Assembly (NCBI GenBank): GCA_964017145.1
Contig: CAXHKQ010000050.1
Location: forward strand, 1-16,010
Origin: Agrocybe praecox
Taxonomy: Eukaryota > Basidiomycota > Agaricomycetes > Agaricales > Agrocybaceae
DNA: 16,010 bases
Direction: 5' to 3'
Made by a program: the position numbers and the translations under genes. The notes beneath the pieces were generated by a model, which was given only the letters and a program-made list of their open reading frames with translations, searched no databases and was not told where the DNA came from. Positions 1 through 7,912 of this stretch are shown here, one piece after another. How positions within the stretch are numbered: position 1 is the stretch's first letter; every line of letters starts with the position of its first letter.

Positions 1-2
1 GA

Positions 3-446
3 TGGTTGGCCCTCCAGGTGATTGAGAACTGCAGAAAACTTAACAAAGTGCTCTGCTCTGTTTGTATTGGGATATCAGGAGCATTGTGCTCAACACCAAC
101 TGATGTGCGTACTGATGACGTCGCTAAATCCATCCGGAACTGTTGGACATCAATCAGGCATCAGTCCTGATATGTAAAGGTAGAATACTTATCAGGAAGG
201 TGATGTTTCTTGCAACCGGTCACTGGACGCGGGGATTAAATAAAAAAATCCAAGGTGCTGCCTAAGTTGCGGCTTGATAGCGCAGAAACCAACATTGAAC
301 ACGTGTTATGTCTATGCTCCGCCCTGTGTCGAATTAGAATGCTAACACTCGGGGAATATTTTTTTTCGGAGCTAATCCACATCAAAGGTATTCCTATTAG
401 CAAGAAGCTTGTTTTTCTAAGCAACCTTATAGCAATATTCAGATAA
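3..446 (+). pseudogene. Decayed 3' end of a non-LTR retrotransposon ORF2 (RNase H / C-terminal cysteine motif)
   Basis: This is the relic of the last part of a LINE polyprotein. The first frame (3-170) reads WLALQVIENCRKLNKV, then a GISGALCSTPTD stretch. That resembles the conserved LNxVQRLxxxGITGAxxTTPT segment before or within the RNase H domain of Jockey/R1/LOA-type elements. After a stop, a second frame (about 172-254) gives FLATGHWTRGLNKK, like the TGHxxLNxHLxKxG motif near the ORF2 end. A third frame (255-446) gives ETNIEHVLCLCSALCRIR, matching the C-terminal ETxEHxLCxCPAL cysteine/histidine motif, and ends at a natural stop. At least two frame changes show that the copy is dead, and it is cut by the window start. 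The clade is inferred from memory of motifs; LOA-like is my best guess. Confidence 0.72.
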
Positions 447-825
447 AATAGACGAAAGCATGATCTGTCATATCTTCAAGAAATATAACTGCTCAAACTA
501 CAGAGGTATCAATCAGTCTTCGGAACATCGCATATAGGATCCTCTCGTCAATCATCGCAGAAAGAATGAACCCGAAACATGCACCGCTTTGACATCCCTC
601 AAAAGCTAATTAAGCTATGTCAAATCACCCTGAATAACACCTGGAGTTGTGTAAGAGCTGCTGGCACAACCACAAGTAAGTTTCGTACTTACCGAGCTTT
701 GCGGCAAGGATATGCAATTTCATGTGGCATATTTAACTATCATTCTCGAGTTTATTATGAACGTAGCAAACATCAGCACAAGCCACGTAATTTTCAACAA
801 ATCTAACCAGGTCCTCAATATCTGA
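447..825 (+). pseudogene. Internally deleted LINE reverse transcriptase fragment
   Basis: Starting directly after the previous relic, one frame reads DESMICHIFKK and then CSNYRGI. This matches the WNxSVICPIxKKGDxxxCSNYRGISLL region of insect LINE reverse transcriptases and is close to the copy at 6990-7110. After AERMNP-like sequence (about 560) it jumps to FDIPQKLIKL (about 582) and continues through RALRQGYAIS (about 690-722). That is the motif B region, normally LRQGDPLS, so the D-P pair is lost. It ends in NKSNQVLN just where the YADD catalytic box should follow. The finger-to-palm segment with catalytic motif A is deleted and motif C is absent. It cannot encode a working polymerase. It looks like the same family as 6422-7404. 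Confidence 0.75.
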
Positions 826-836
826 TACTCTAAATT

Positions 837-1218
837 AGAGATCCTATATAAGAGAGATTGGCAACCTGGACTTTTGTCGAGCATCACTTCTACACTTTTC
901 TACCTAATGAAAAAATCTAGTTCTTGTTTGAGAACACCCTATTTTAAAAAACTTCAAATTTAGTTGTCAGTTGATTGCAAGATTTAAAAAATATGAGTCT
1001 TGAAGATGCTTATCATAACTGGGGAACTATGTGGGTGGTTTCTGCGATTTTTAGAAATAAGTTGCGCAAGTTTTTGGGGGAAATTCGGAGGTATACAAAA
1101 AGTAAACAAATTGTGAGGAAAGCCTAATTCAAAATATATCTGAAATGCCCTACTTAAGAATTTTTGGGAAAAGTCTGAATGGATTTCAGTTTGCCAATCT
1201 CTTCTATATAGGATCTCT
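837..1218. repeat. Inverted repeat, 28-bp arms with TATA-like cores
   Basis: The arm at 837-864 and the reverse complement of 1191-1218 match at 26 of 28 positions. Both contain GATCCTATATA followed by AGAGATTGGCAA. The arms enclose 326 bp of AT-rich DNA (865-1190) with no gene that I can recognise. The minus-strand reading frame across 984-1274 shows no family resemblance. Each arm carries a TATATA core, so this could be a pair of promoter-like segments from the ends of two opposed element copies, or a small fold-back element. The right arm lies about 80 bp before the ORF1-like start at 1297. Identity of the element is unknown. Confidence 0.6.
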
Positions 1219-1296
1219 ACTCTAAATGTAAAAGCTTCCATTCTTCCTCCCGTATCAAGCGAGGCAGAGTTCACTCTCCGTCAGTTCCATTTCAAC

Positions 1297-2115
1297 ATGG
1301 AAAACAACAAAGATTATACCTCAGGTTATACCTCTTCGGATGTAAATACACCCACGGATAACACCGTGGTAAATGGGCCAATGATTCTGGGGGGTCCCAG
1401 CCAACATGTTAAATAATGACGACAAATTATCTGACACGACGACTAACAACGTAGCAGTCACACTATCGAAAGCGGAGAGTCTAACGGTCTATAAGAACAA
1501 TCTACGAAGACCTAAATTTTTCTTGGAAAAATCGAGGAAAACCCGTCTACAGAATATACCACAAACTTAGGCGTTGGCTAAGGCTAACGAATGATGGCAA
1601 AAGGTGATTGACAGAAGAGGCGAGTCTTAAGGACAGCCAGACTATCAGGGAGTTACTTCAGAGACAAAGGCAATCTCCTGCATCCATACCTTCTTCGAAG
1701 AGAGATAGATCCGCGGAAGAGATCGTTGAGCCGCTCGTTAAAAAGACTAATCCCTTCCAAGCCGAGCAAGCACGGTATCAATAAGCGAGACCGCAACTTC
1801 GCAAGGTTCGCAGCTCAAGCTGATCAAGGCCACTGTAGCCAATCTCGGTAAACTTTGGCCAGGATGTAATATCCAAGTAAAACATGTGTATGAGCTTCCG
1901 GAAAGCCCGACTATGAAACTTAACCTCCCCATACCTAACATGAAGAAACCTAAGATGGTCTTAGGTCTTTTAATGGCCAATAACCAGCAGCTTCCCGTAA
2001 ACCGATGGACGAACCTAGAGGTGTCGTTAGCATCAAAGCTATTCAGAATGACGAGGGTGATATCGATATTTCTAATCTGTTTGACGAGGGTCTGGAGCTT
2101 GTTGATGACTTCTGA
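1297..2115 (+). pseudogene. Frameshifted retroelement ORF1/gag relic, DUF4780-like
   Basis: Four consecutive reading-frame pieces together look like one decayed protein. 1297-1416 starts MENNKDYTSGYTSSD in a good context (CAACATGG). 1406-1570 includes TLSKAESLTVYKNNLRR. 1608-1784 includes RELLQRQRQSP and a basic KRDRSAEE stretch. 1784 to about 2004 holds KLWPGCNIQVKHV and PIPNMKKPKMVLGLLMANN followed by QQLPVNRW; the last piece (2005-2115) ends in NLFDEGLELVDDF. A proline-rich strand, then a helix, then an LPxxxW segment is the pattern I know from DUF4780 domains of insect retroelement-associated proteins. At least three frame changes show loss of function. The domain call is recalled rather than searched. 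The element could belong to the same LINE lineage as 3-446, but the order here (ORF2 end before ORF1) means separate copies. Confidence 0.5.
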
Positions 2116-2213
2116 TTCGATGACGCCACAAAAACAAGCTACACCCAAATTGCGTTGATTGGGGACTGCGAAAGCATCACAAACTGAAGGATTCTTGCAA
2201 TAAACAGAGAAAA

Positions 2214-2251
2214 CGGCGAATCATAAACTCTCTATAGTTCATGATTCGCCG
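2214..2251. repeat. Stem-loop with 15-bp arms
   Basis: The left arm 2214-2228 and right arm 2237-2251 pair at 14 of 15 positions (core GGCGAATCAT / ATGATTCGCC) across an 8-nt loop. It lies between the ORF1 relic and the first coding exon of TRRAP, inside the predicted TRRAP intron. It could be the end structure of a mobile element or a chance palindrome; no flanking target duplication was identified. Confidence 0.6.
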
Positions 2252-2373
2252 CGCTGGATCGAACAACCAGCAGTAAAGGAGTATCTTAAAGTGAGAGCCT
2301 CAATATCAACTATTACAGTAATGAACCATGTCAAGGGAGTCACGAGACAAAAACTAGAACAAATCAAAATTTT

Positions 2374-2379
2374 ACTCAC
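2374..2379 (-). other. Splice donor of TRRAP first coding exon
   Basis: On the minus strand, ATT is followed by GTGAGTAAA, a near-consensus donor. It falls exactly after codon 634, where similarity to TRRAP proteins stops (the next conserved block in human starts FTMMNPL). No acceptor plus continuation of that block was found on the minus strand down to position 1, so the intron is at least 2.38 kb and contains the retroelement relics. Confidence 0.85.
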
Positions 2380-4281
2380 AATTCCACTGAAATGCTCCAG
2401 GACTTCTTTTTCCTCCTTCTTGTTCTGTGGTTTCTGTTGCAACACATTTGTGGTTCCTAGATTTGGAATATTAATCGTGTAAATATCGAAAGCTTCCAGA
2501 GCCCAGTACACCAAGTCTATGAAAATGTTGAGTTCATGTGGTTGGAACATCTTAGCTTGTTGGGTCATGTTTTCAGTGGTTGCAGATTTGGAACAAACAC
2601 ATCCCCAAGTAATTGTCTTAGCTCCTCCTACCAAAGTCTTCACTAAACTCCTATATTCCACAACATTCATACTGCTGGGAGCTGGGAAGCCAATGGAACA
2701 CAGTTTATTTTGTTCTGTAGCCGGAGCATCCAACGACAATCCATTGTCCTTGCTCTGTTCCATGGATAGTCCAGCTGTCAAAGGACACGGTGTTAAAAGT
2801 GAGGCAGCAGCTGCTGGAGAATTCTGACTTGCTTTCCACTTTTGCATAATTTGTGGAAGTTGAATCTTTGCGATAGTCTGGAACTTTAGTGTGAAGACCT
2901 TCAATAGTGTGATGAGAAGTTTTCGAGCTTTGACTGGTTCATTTTCTCCGTGCTGTCTTATGCAGTCAACAAGGTTAAGGAGGAGTTTACAGGACATTGT
3001 CTGTATCCCAGTCGCTAGTGTCTCGTCATGGACATTTTTAGAGTACAAATTCGCCGCTTTCTCCAAAACGTCCAACGACAAACTTTGTCTTACATGGTGG
3101 GCCAAATCGGCTAGGGTGGAATAAGCCAAAGGACGAATGGAGTCCAAGGTGACACCTTTACCAATCAACAGCTCCTCATCAAATAAGTTTTCCATGATTG
3201 GGATAAACTTTACTCTCAAGTCAGTTGCGAAAATATGTCTGGCAGCAATAAGAAGTTCCTTCCTGTAGCTTGCGGCTTCTTTAGGACACAGTTGCATCAA
3301 CGTTAACATTCCTTTCACCACACTGTTTCCATGGCTGGCTATTATGTCTTGGAAGATTCTCACGATATATGCTAGGAAAGAAAGAGTCTTTACTTGAGCT
3401 CCCATGAAGTCCACAAAGATTTCTCTGTTAAAGTGTGGTGAAGTTCGCTGAACCACAGAGGGCTGAAGAGTTATTGTGGTCATGATGTGAGGAACAAACT
3501 CAGCAACTTCACTCTGGATTGTGGCTTTGTAAATCTGGTACATTAGAACCACAATGATCGGTAGTTCATGTAGAACCCTTAAGGATAGAGCTCCTTTTGG
3601 GAGGAGATTGTATGTTTGAGTTACTGGTCCAGATTCACCTTGCTTCTCGACATGGATGGTTCGTGTGGAATATGTTTCAGCTAGGATCGTTTTCAAATCC
3701 AGCTCCTTTAGATCTTTGACTCTGATTGTGGTTGAAGATTGTTGCTCGAATATCTTCTCCATGTGTTTGGGTAATTCTGTGTAAGTTGTTTTGACAAAAG
3801 ACAGAAACTGGTTGATTTCTGGACTGAATGGAGGGCGGAACTGCTTGTGGTAATCAATGATGATGCGGAGGCAAATTAGGACATTTTCCTCGTTCTCTAG
3901 TCTTAGCAGCTTGAACATGAGCTGAATGATTGGTTTGACGGATGGGCGTAGGTGTTCAGATATGGGGAATCTATGAATCATTTCCAGAATCAACTTTCTG
4001 ACATGTTGCTGAGTGTTTTCAGATATGAATTGTGGTTCTCCATCGTTCAAAACTCTTATGAAGATTCTCAAGGCGAACTCCAAGAACTGAGGGAACAGAG
4101 CTGCACTGGTTATAACTTCGAAGTGTTCACTTAGCTCTTGGGCTGCCTTGAGTTTGATCTCGTCCTTCGCAGTATTGTCGCTGAGCATAGACACATAGCT
4201 GCGAAAAGTGTTCATTTGTGTTGCAGCGTTACTGTCTGCATATTGTACCGAAGAGGTCGAGGGCAACGCTTGATTTGACAT
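2380..4281 (-). CDS. Nipped-A: TRRAP/Nipped-A (Tra1) homologue, first coding exon (residues 1-634)
   Basis: TRRAP/Tra1 is the very large (about 3,800 residues in human) PIKK-family pseudokinase scaffold of the SAGA and NuA4/TIP60 acetyltransferase complexes. It acts in the nucleus and contacts transcription activators. Family-conserved blocks appear in order: LENEENVLICLRII then HKQFRPP (about residues 128-151), LHELPIIVVLMYQIYK (237-252), KTLSFLAYIVRI (298-309), RKELLIAARHI (340-350), LAYSTLADLAHHVRQ (385-399), IQTMSCKLLLNLVDCIR (426-442), YRSLVKTL (543-550) and KEEKEVLEHFSGI (622-634). These form the N-terminal HEAT-repeat solenoid; the FAT and pseudokinase parts lie outside the window. A low-complexity linker (about 485-540) is species-variable. 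The ATG at 4281 is chosen because an in-frame TAA lies upstream in the spliced leader. The exon ends in phase 0 at a GTGAGT donor; 46 further codons read into the intron to a stop at 2239 and are not protein. The exon shows no internal stop or frameshift. Confidence 0.93.
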
Positions 4282-4341
4282 CTAAAAAAAAGAGGTGTGT
4301 TCATTTTTTTCAAAGGGTTTCTTATTTATCTGTGGACTTAC
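4282..4341 (-). other. 60-bp intron in the TRRAP 5' leader
   Basis: The minus strand has an AAA|GTAAGT donor at 4341-4336 and a T-tract followed by AG at 4283-4282, directly before the ATG at 4281. The length of 60 bp is typical of short insect introns. Splicing joins CTCAAA to ATG, giving CAAAATG, which is close to the insect start consensus. Without splicing the ATG would sit behind TTTAG. Transcript evidence is not available here. Confidence 0.72.
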
Positions 4342-4478
4342 TTTGAGGGACTTTGTTTAGTTTTTTGAGGCCACTTTGATGAATTTTACAAAATTTCGTT
4401 GTAAAAACTCCTGAAAAACAATCGCAAGAATTGCGAAACGTGCAAATTTCACATTGCTTTTTTATCACTTTTCACTGA
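4342..4478 (-). other. Probable non-coding 5' UTR exon of TRRAP
   Basis: This is AT-rich leader sequence upstream of the short intron. Reading in the frame of the TRRAP start there is a TAA six codons before the ATG in the spliced form, so the leader cannot extend the protein. The 3' boundary (4342) is set by the splice donor. The 5' boundary is only a guess, from an initiator-like TCAGTG on the minus strand at about 4478. Confidence 0.45.
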
Positions 4479-4700
4479 GTTTCTTGAAATGTTTTATCTA
4501 CTTTCACTTCAAAGGACACTATTTTCACTATTTTTTATATTTTCTATTAATTTTTCTTTTTGTTTTCGTGGTTTTTCGCGAAAGATTGTTTTGTTTTGGG
4601 CTTTGGAAAATTTGTTTTTGCGGATAAACGCCCTCTGGCGGGAAACTAATAACCGCTTCACGAATCTCTATTTTTTTAAGGATTTTCTAAGGAAACTTTG
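4474..4700 (-). promoter_or_regulatory. Probable TRRAP promoter with E2F-type site
   Basis: An arthropod initiator-like TCAGTG reads on the minus strand from 4478. Upstream of it, the minus strand has TTTCCCGCC at 4645-4637, an exact match to the classic E2F/DP motif, overlapping AACGCCCTCTGGCGGG (4627-4642 plus), which resembles a CTCF core. A palindromic TTTCGCGAAA lies at 4574-4583. No well-placed TATA box was seen. GC-containing motifs in an otherwise AT-rich stretch directly upstream of a housekeeping cofactor gene fit a promoter, but binding is inferred from motif match alone. Confidence 0.4.
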
Positions 4701-5018
4701 AGAGATTGATGGGTTTTCCGATAGAAAAATACAAAACGACAACTTTGATTACAGAAGCGGCAAATTTCCTTGCGCCCTCAATCTAGTTTTCCCGAGTTTT
4801 GATTTTGCAACCTGTCTGAACTTTGCAGGTTCTGCACAAACAAATCAATGCTCATGGCACTCAATATTGGATATGGCCAGCCGATAGAACAATGCTAAAA
4901 AGAGGGTCGGATTTAGAACGAGGAGAAGGAATTTGAAAAATCATTGAGTTTTCGTTTTCTCGTTGATTTTTGGAGGTTTCCACTCTATGTACGAAGGGCT
5001 TCTAAGCTTAAGAAATTT
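4701..5018. other. AT-rich intergenic DNA
   Basis: I see no gene or recognisable element here. A few T-rich stretches with wording like TTTTCTAAGGAAA recall the duplicated segment at 5019-5160 and may be older degraded copies of it. Confidence 0.5.
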
Positions 5019-5160
5019 GAGCTTTCTCGGTGATCTTCTAAGGAGAACTTGTGTTTTTCCAATTTGGAACCAAAAGCTAAACTAAATAGGATAGATTATT
5101 GAGTTTTCTCAGTAATCTTTTAAGGAAAACTTGTGTTTTTCCAGCTTGGAATCCCAAGCT
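5019..5160. repeat. Two imperfect 60-bp direct repeats, 82-bp period
   Basis: Segment 5019-5078 and segment 5101-5160 align without gaps. Both share GAACTTGTGTTTTTCC or GAAAACTTGTGTTTTTCC, a GAGxTTTCTC start and a TTGGAAxCxxAAGCT end. Roughly five in six bases match. The 22-bp spacer differs. From 5161 to about 5375 nothing further was recognised; short reading frames there on both strands show no family resemblance. Confidence 0.7.
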
Positions 5161-5862
5161 CTCGATGTCCAAAGTTTGATCTACTCAAGTACAGGATTGA
5201 GACAAAACTACCACCAACAACAACGAAATGTTTCAGGTGCGATATTGATGCACTTAATTCTCCAAATATTGCTAATATCTTATTTTCGAAGGTATCGAAC
5301 AAGATCACAGCCTTTGCTTCGATGAAAAATGAAGCATGTGTACCACCGGGCTTAAGGAAGTAGCACAAAGCGTCCTAGCCCAAGTAACTGCATTGCGACA
5401 AGGCAACTCTGTCATCAGAAGACACATTTTCGCTCATCTCACGACAGTCATTTTCTGTCTTCGGAGACAAGACATTTATTGTCTTCACAAGACGTAATTT
5501 TACAGTCCTCACGGACGTCAAGTGTTGTCACCTAAGGCAATGACGGTTATCATCGTTGACATACATTTTTCTCAGACAGGAAAAGACTAGCCGTGCGACG
5601 TCCTGTAGGTTTTTCAGCAAGACACAGCAAAGTACCACCCTAGTGTCATGTGCTGTGTGTCTCTACGACGTCTCGAGTCTGTCTTGACAAGGCACTGCGA
5701 CAGTAGCGCGACAGCAGACTTCAATCTTCTTTGTACCTTGACCTGATAAACACCTGTTAGTTCGTCACGCAAATTCTAAGGACTATTAGGCAAGTGAAAT
5801 GAAATGTGTGATCGTATGAATGTATAATTTTGGGCGTAAAAACAAAATTTTTAATTGTTGGT

Positions 5863-5897
5863 TTTTTGAAGATTTTGTAAAAAAAAATCTTCAAAAA
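5863..5897. repeat. Perfect hairpin, 14-bp arms
   Basis: TTTTTGAAGATTTT at 5863-5876 pairs completely with AAAATCTTCAAAAA at 5884-5897 across a 7-nt loop. It lies near the midpoint of the GAC/GTC-rich block. The arms are AT-rich, so a regulatory RNA is not implied. Confidence 0.75.
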
Positions 5898-6397
5898 GTG
5901 TATATTCTGGAGAAGTTAAATTTTTTTTCTAGTTTCAACCCTAATGATATTATAATCACAAGCATGTGAATATATTTTGTACGTATTCAGGACCTTGTGC
6001 CTCGGTTTCGTATGATAGCTGGGTCTATTTTTGTTGTCTACTAGGCGTCTTGGCCTGATAACGAGCTGTGTCGCTATAGTGTCTTACCCTCGCCTTGCGG
6101 TCTGTTGTGTATGTCACTATGCTGTTCTCTTCACGTTTTGAAAGGACAGCGTGTCTCATCCCCGTCTTTTCAAGGCAACGTGTTCTATTGCTGTCTGCTT
6201 GCGTTTTGGCAAGACATCGCGTATGTTGTGTGCTTCGCTATGCTGTTCTGATCGCGTCTTGGCAACGTGTCCTATGAAGTATGTCTCCATAACGGCTATT
6301 TTTAGTCTTCGTGCGACACGCTGTCTTGTCAAGATGGGCCAAAGACGTCTTCGGGACAATTTTAGCGACACTAGCTGTCGCGACAACCGCGTCTCCA

Positions 6398-6415
6398 GAC
6401 CGTCTTAAGACGGTC
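6398..6415. repeat. Perfect 18-bp palindrome
   Basis: GACCGTCTTAAGACGGTC is self-complementary over all 18 bases. It marks the right end of the GAC/GTC-rich block, a few bases before retrotransposon-derived sequence begins. Confidence 0.85.
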
Positions 6416-6421
6416 CAGCGA

Positions 6422-7404
6422 CAACCAGGAATATGAAGAAGATATCAAGCAAAAAGATCAAGAATACCAGGGATTCATCCAGAGAGATACGGAAGCAAAC
6501 GTCAAGCCTTTTGAGAGGCAAGAAGGAAAACAGCGAAACTTTCACGACAAAAAAAAACGCCGCCAACAGAAAGAGGCTCGAAAAGTTAGAAACCCTGCGA
6601 GATCAGAACGAATCTAGAAAGTTCTACAAAAACGTCAACGGGAGTAGAAAACCTTTTGTATCGACCACAACGTGCTGTAAGGACAAACAGGGAAAAATGC
6701 ACACAAACAAAGGTCGAGGTTGTTAAGCGATGGGAAGAGTATTTTTCAGAGCTACTGAACGGAGAACATAGAGCTTACGAGAACGAAGAAGAAAACCGAG
6801 TAGCAGAACAATACAACACCAACGATGTAGTTCCCCCAACAAACAGAGATGAGATAGAAGCAGCGATCCAGAAGCTAAAAAGCAACAAGAGTGCAGGCTC
6901 AGATGGAATCCCTGCTGAATTATTCAAGGCCGCCCGTGATTCATTCATCGACTGCTTCCATCAAAGAAAGAATGCCAGAAGACTGGAACGAGAGCGTAAT
7001 CTGTCCTATCTTCCAAAAAGGATACAAGCACGTCTGTTCGAACTACAGAGGTATTAGTCTGTTGAACACTGCGTACAAGATCTTGTCCTCAATCATGGCA
7101 GAAAGAATGAAACCTTATCTAACATCGATAATTGGTCCTTACCAGTGCGGTTTTATGCCTGGGAAATCAACATCGGATCAGATTATCACACTCCGAAAAA
7201 TAATCGAGAAGGCATAATCTAAGTCGATGACTACCATCTCTTTATCGACTTCAAGCAATCTTACAACACACCGGAAAGAAGCCATATGTTTGAAGCAATG
7301 AACCAATTCTCGGTTACGCCGATGACCTCGATATAATTGGCCGCACGAAAGAGCATGTGAAAACATTGTTCTATCAAATTGAGGAAGCAGCGAGTTTCAT
7401 AGGA
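6422..7404 (+). pseudogene. Decayed LINE reverse transcriptase lacking motif B
   Basis: Several frames carry one LINE polyprotein relic in the correct order. The endonuclease-RT linker reads LRDQNESRKFYKNVNGSRK (about 6597-6653). Then RWEEYFSELLNG (about 6728-6763), KSNKSAGSDGIPAELFKA (about 6880-6931), CSNYRGISLLNTAYKILSS (7033-7089) and GPYQCGFMPGKSTSDQI (7135-7185). Motif A appears as HLFIDFKQSY (about 7235-7264) and motif C as GYADDLDIIGRT (7312-7347). The D and the DD catalytic residues are readable, but about 90 residues including motif B are deleted between MFEAM and the YADD box. At least three frameshifts interrupt it. No endonuclease domain is seen upstream. The family is the insect LINE type with YADD(I/L)DIIGR; the exact clade is unresolved. 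Confidence 0.85.
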
Positions 7405-7904
7405 CTGAAACATAAAGATCCAAAGACATCAAGATCTAAAGACCCTAAAAACAAAGACATGCGAACTGGTTATTTTCCGGATTTTTCCAAAAATCCTTAC
7501 TATGGCAACCCCTGATAACACAAATAAATGAATTTTGAAACAGGCTGTTTTCAAAATGTCAACTTATTTATAAAATGAAAATCAGCAAACGGTGAATATT
7601 TAAGACAAAATCATAGGAAGGAATATAAGAAATATCCTGTCCAAAGTTTCAATCCTTGACTGCCGTTTTTATCACAGCAACAGTGCGTTTTTGTGTTGTG
7701 ATACTCATCGCTATTCCGGTTAAGGGCTGGAAGATGAGGAACAAATATATTAGCATGTTTTGATGTAGGTGAAGATACCCAAAATTCTCACCCAAAACTA
7801 CAAATTTGTGGTTGCTGTTATTTTAGTCGAATGAGTTCATCGCGGATGAATTTTTAAGTGAACAACGATCGTGATTGTTTTTATTTTGAAAGGATCGGTT
7901 ATCA
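7405..7904. other. Non-coding spacer between LINE relic and satellite
   Basis: It begins with an A-rich stretch containing AAAGA(T/C)CC-like words (about 7405-7461), possibly a degenerate LINE tail or simple repeat. A small inverted repeat, GGATTTTT with AAAAATCC, lies at 7479-7496. The rest is AT-rich with no recognisable gene or RNA. Confidence 0.5.
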
Positions 7905-7912
7905 GGAAAAGT

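Larger units (their letters stand above)
5376..6425. repeat. GAC/GTC-rich fold-back-like block with AT-rich core
   Basis: The outer parts (about 5376-5760 and 6000-6425) are crowded with GACA, AAGAC, GTCTT and TGTC words and with small palindromes (GACGTC several times, AAGACGTCTT at 6342-6351, TGTCGCGACA at 6376-6385). The middle (5760-6000) is AT-rich. In the right block, CTATGCTGTTCT occurs twice about 120 bp apart, each followed by GGCAACGTGT-type words, so it contains degenerate tandem repeats. The layout recalls subterminal repeats of a non-autonomous DNA transposon, but long matching arms and a target duplication were not demonstrated. Short reading frames inside are not convincing genes. 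Borders are approximate. Confidence 0.5.

Noticed and set aside
984..1274. Minus-strand 96-codon open frame as a gene
   Set aside because: It has no recognisable motif and covers the inverted-repeat region; part of its reading is the repeat arm itself.
1747..2148. Minus-strand 133-codon open frame as a gene or TRRAP exon
   Set aside because: It lies antisense to the ORF1/gag-like relic, whose plus-strand frames make better protein, and it has no TRRAP similarity.
2214..2260. Helitron 3' end (hairpin followed by CTRR)
   Set aside because: CTGG follows the hairpin too closely and is not followed by T; no Helitron 5' end was seen.
2239..2379. Extra 46 residues at the end of the TRRAP reading frame as protein
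   Set aside because: They follow a consensus GTGAGT donor exactly where TRRAP similarity ends and look like intron read-through.
4489..4701. Plus-strand 70-codon frame divergent from TRRAP
   Set aside because: Composition is T-rich (F and L runs) across the promoter region, with no family resemblance.
5120..5368. Overlapping open frames on both strands around 5120-5368
   Set aside because: Three competing short frames with no motif overlap the 82-bp-period repeat; none is convincing.
6095..6408. Short open frames in the GAC/GTC-rich block
   Set aside because: They exist on both strands because of biased word composition, and show no domain or start context.
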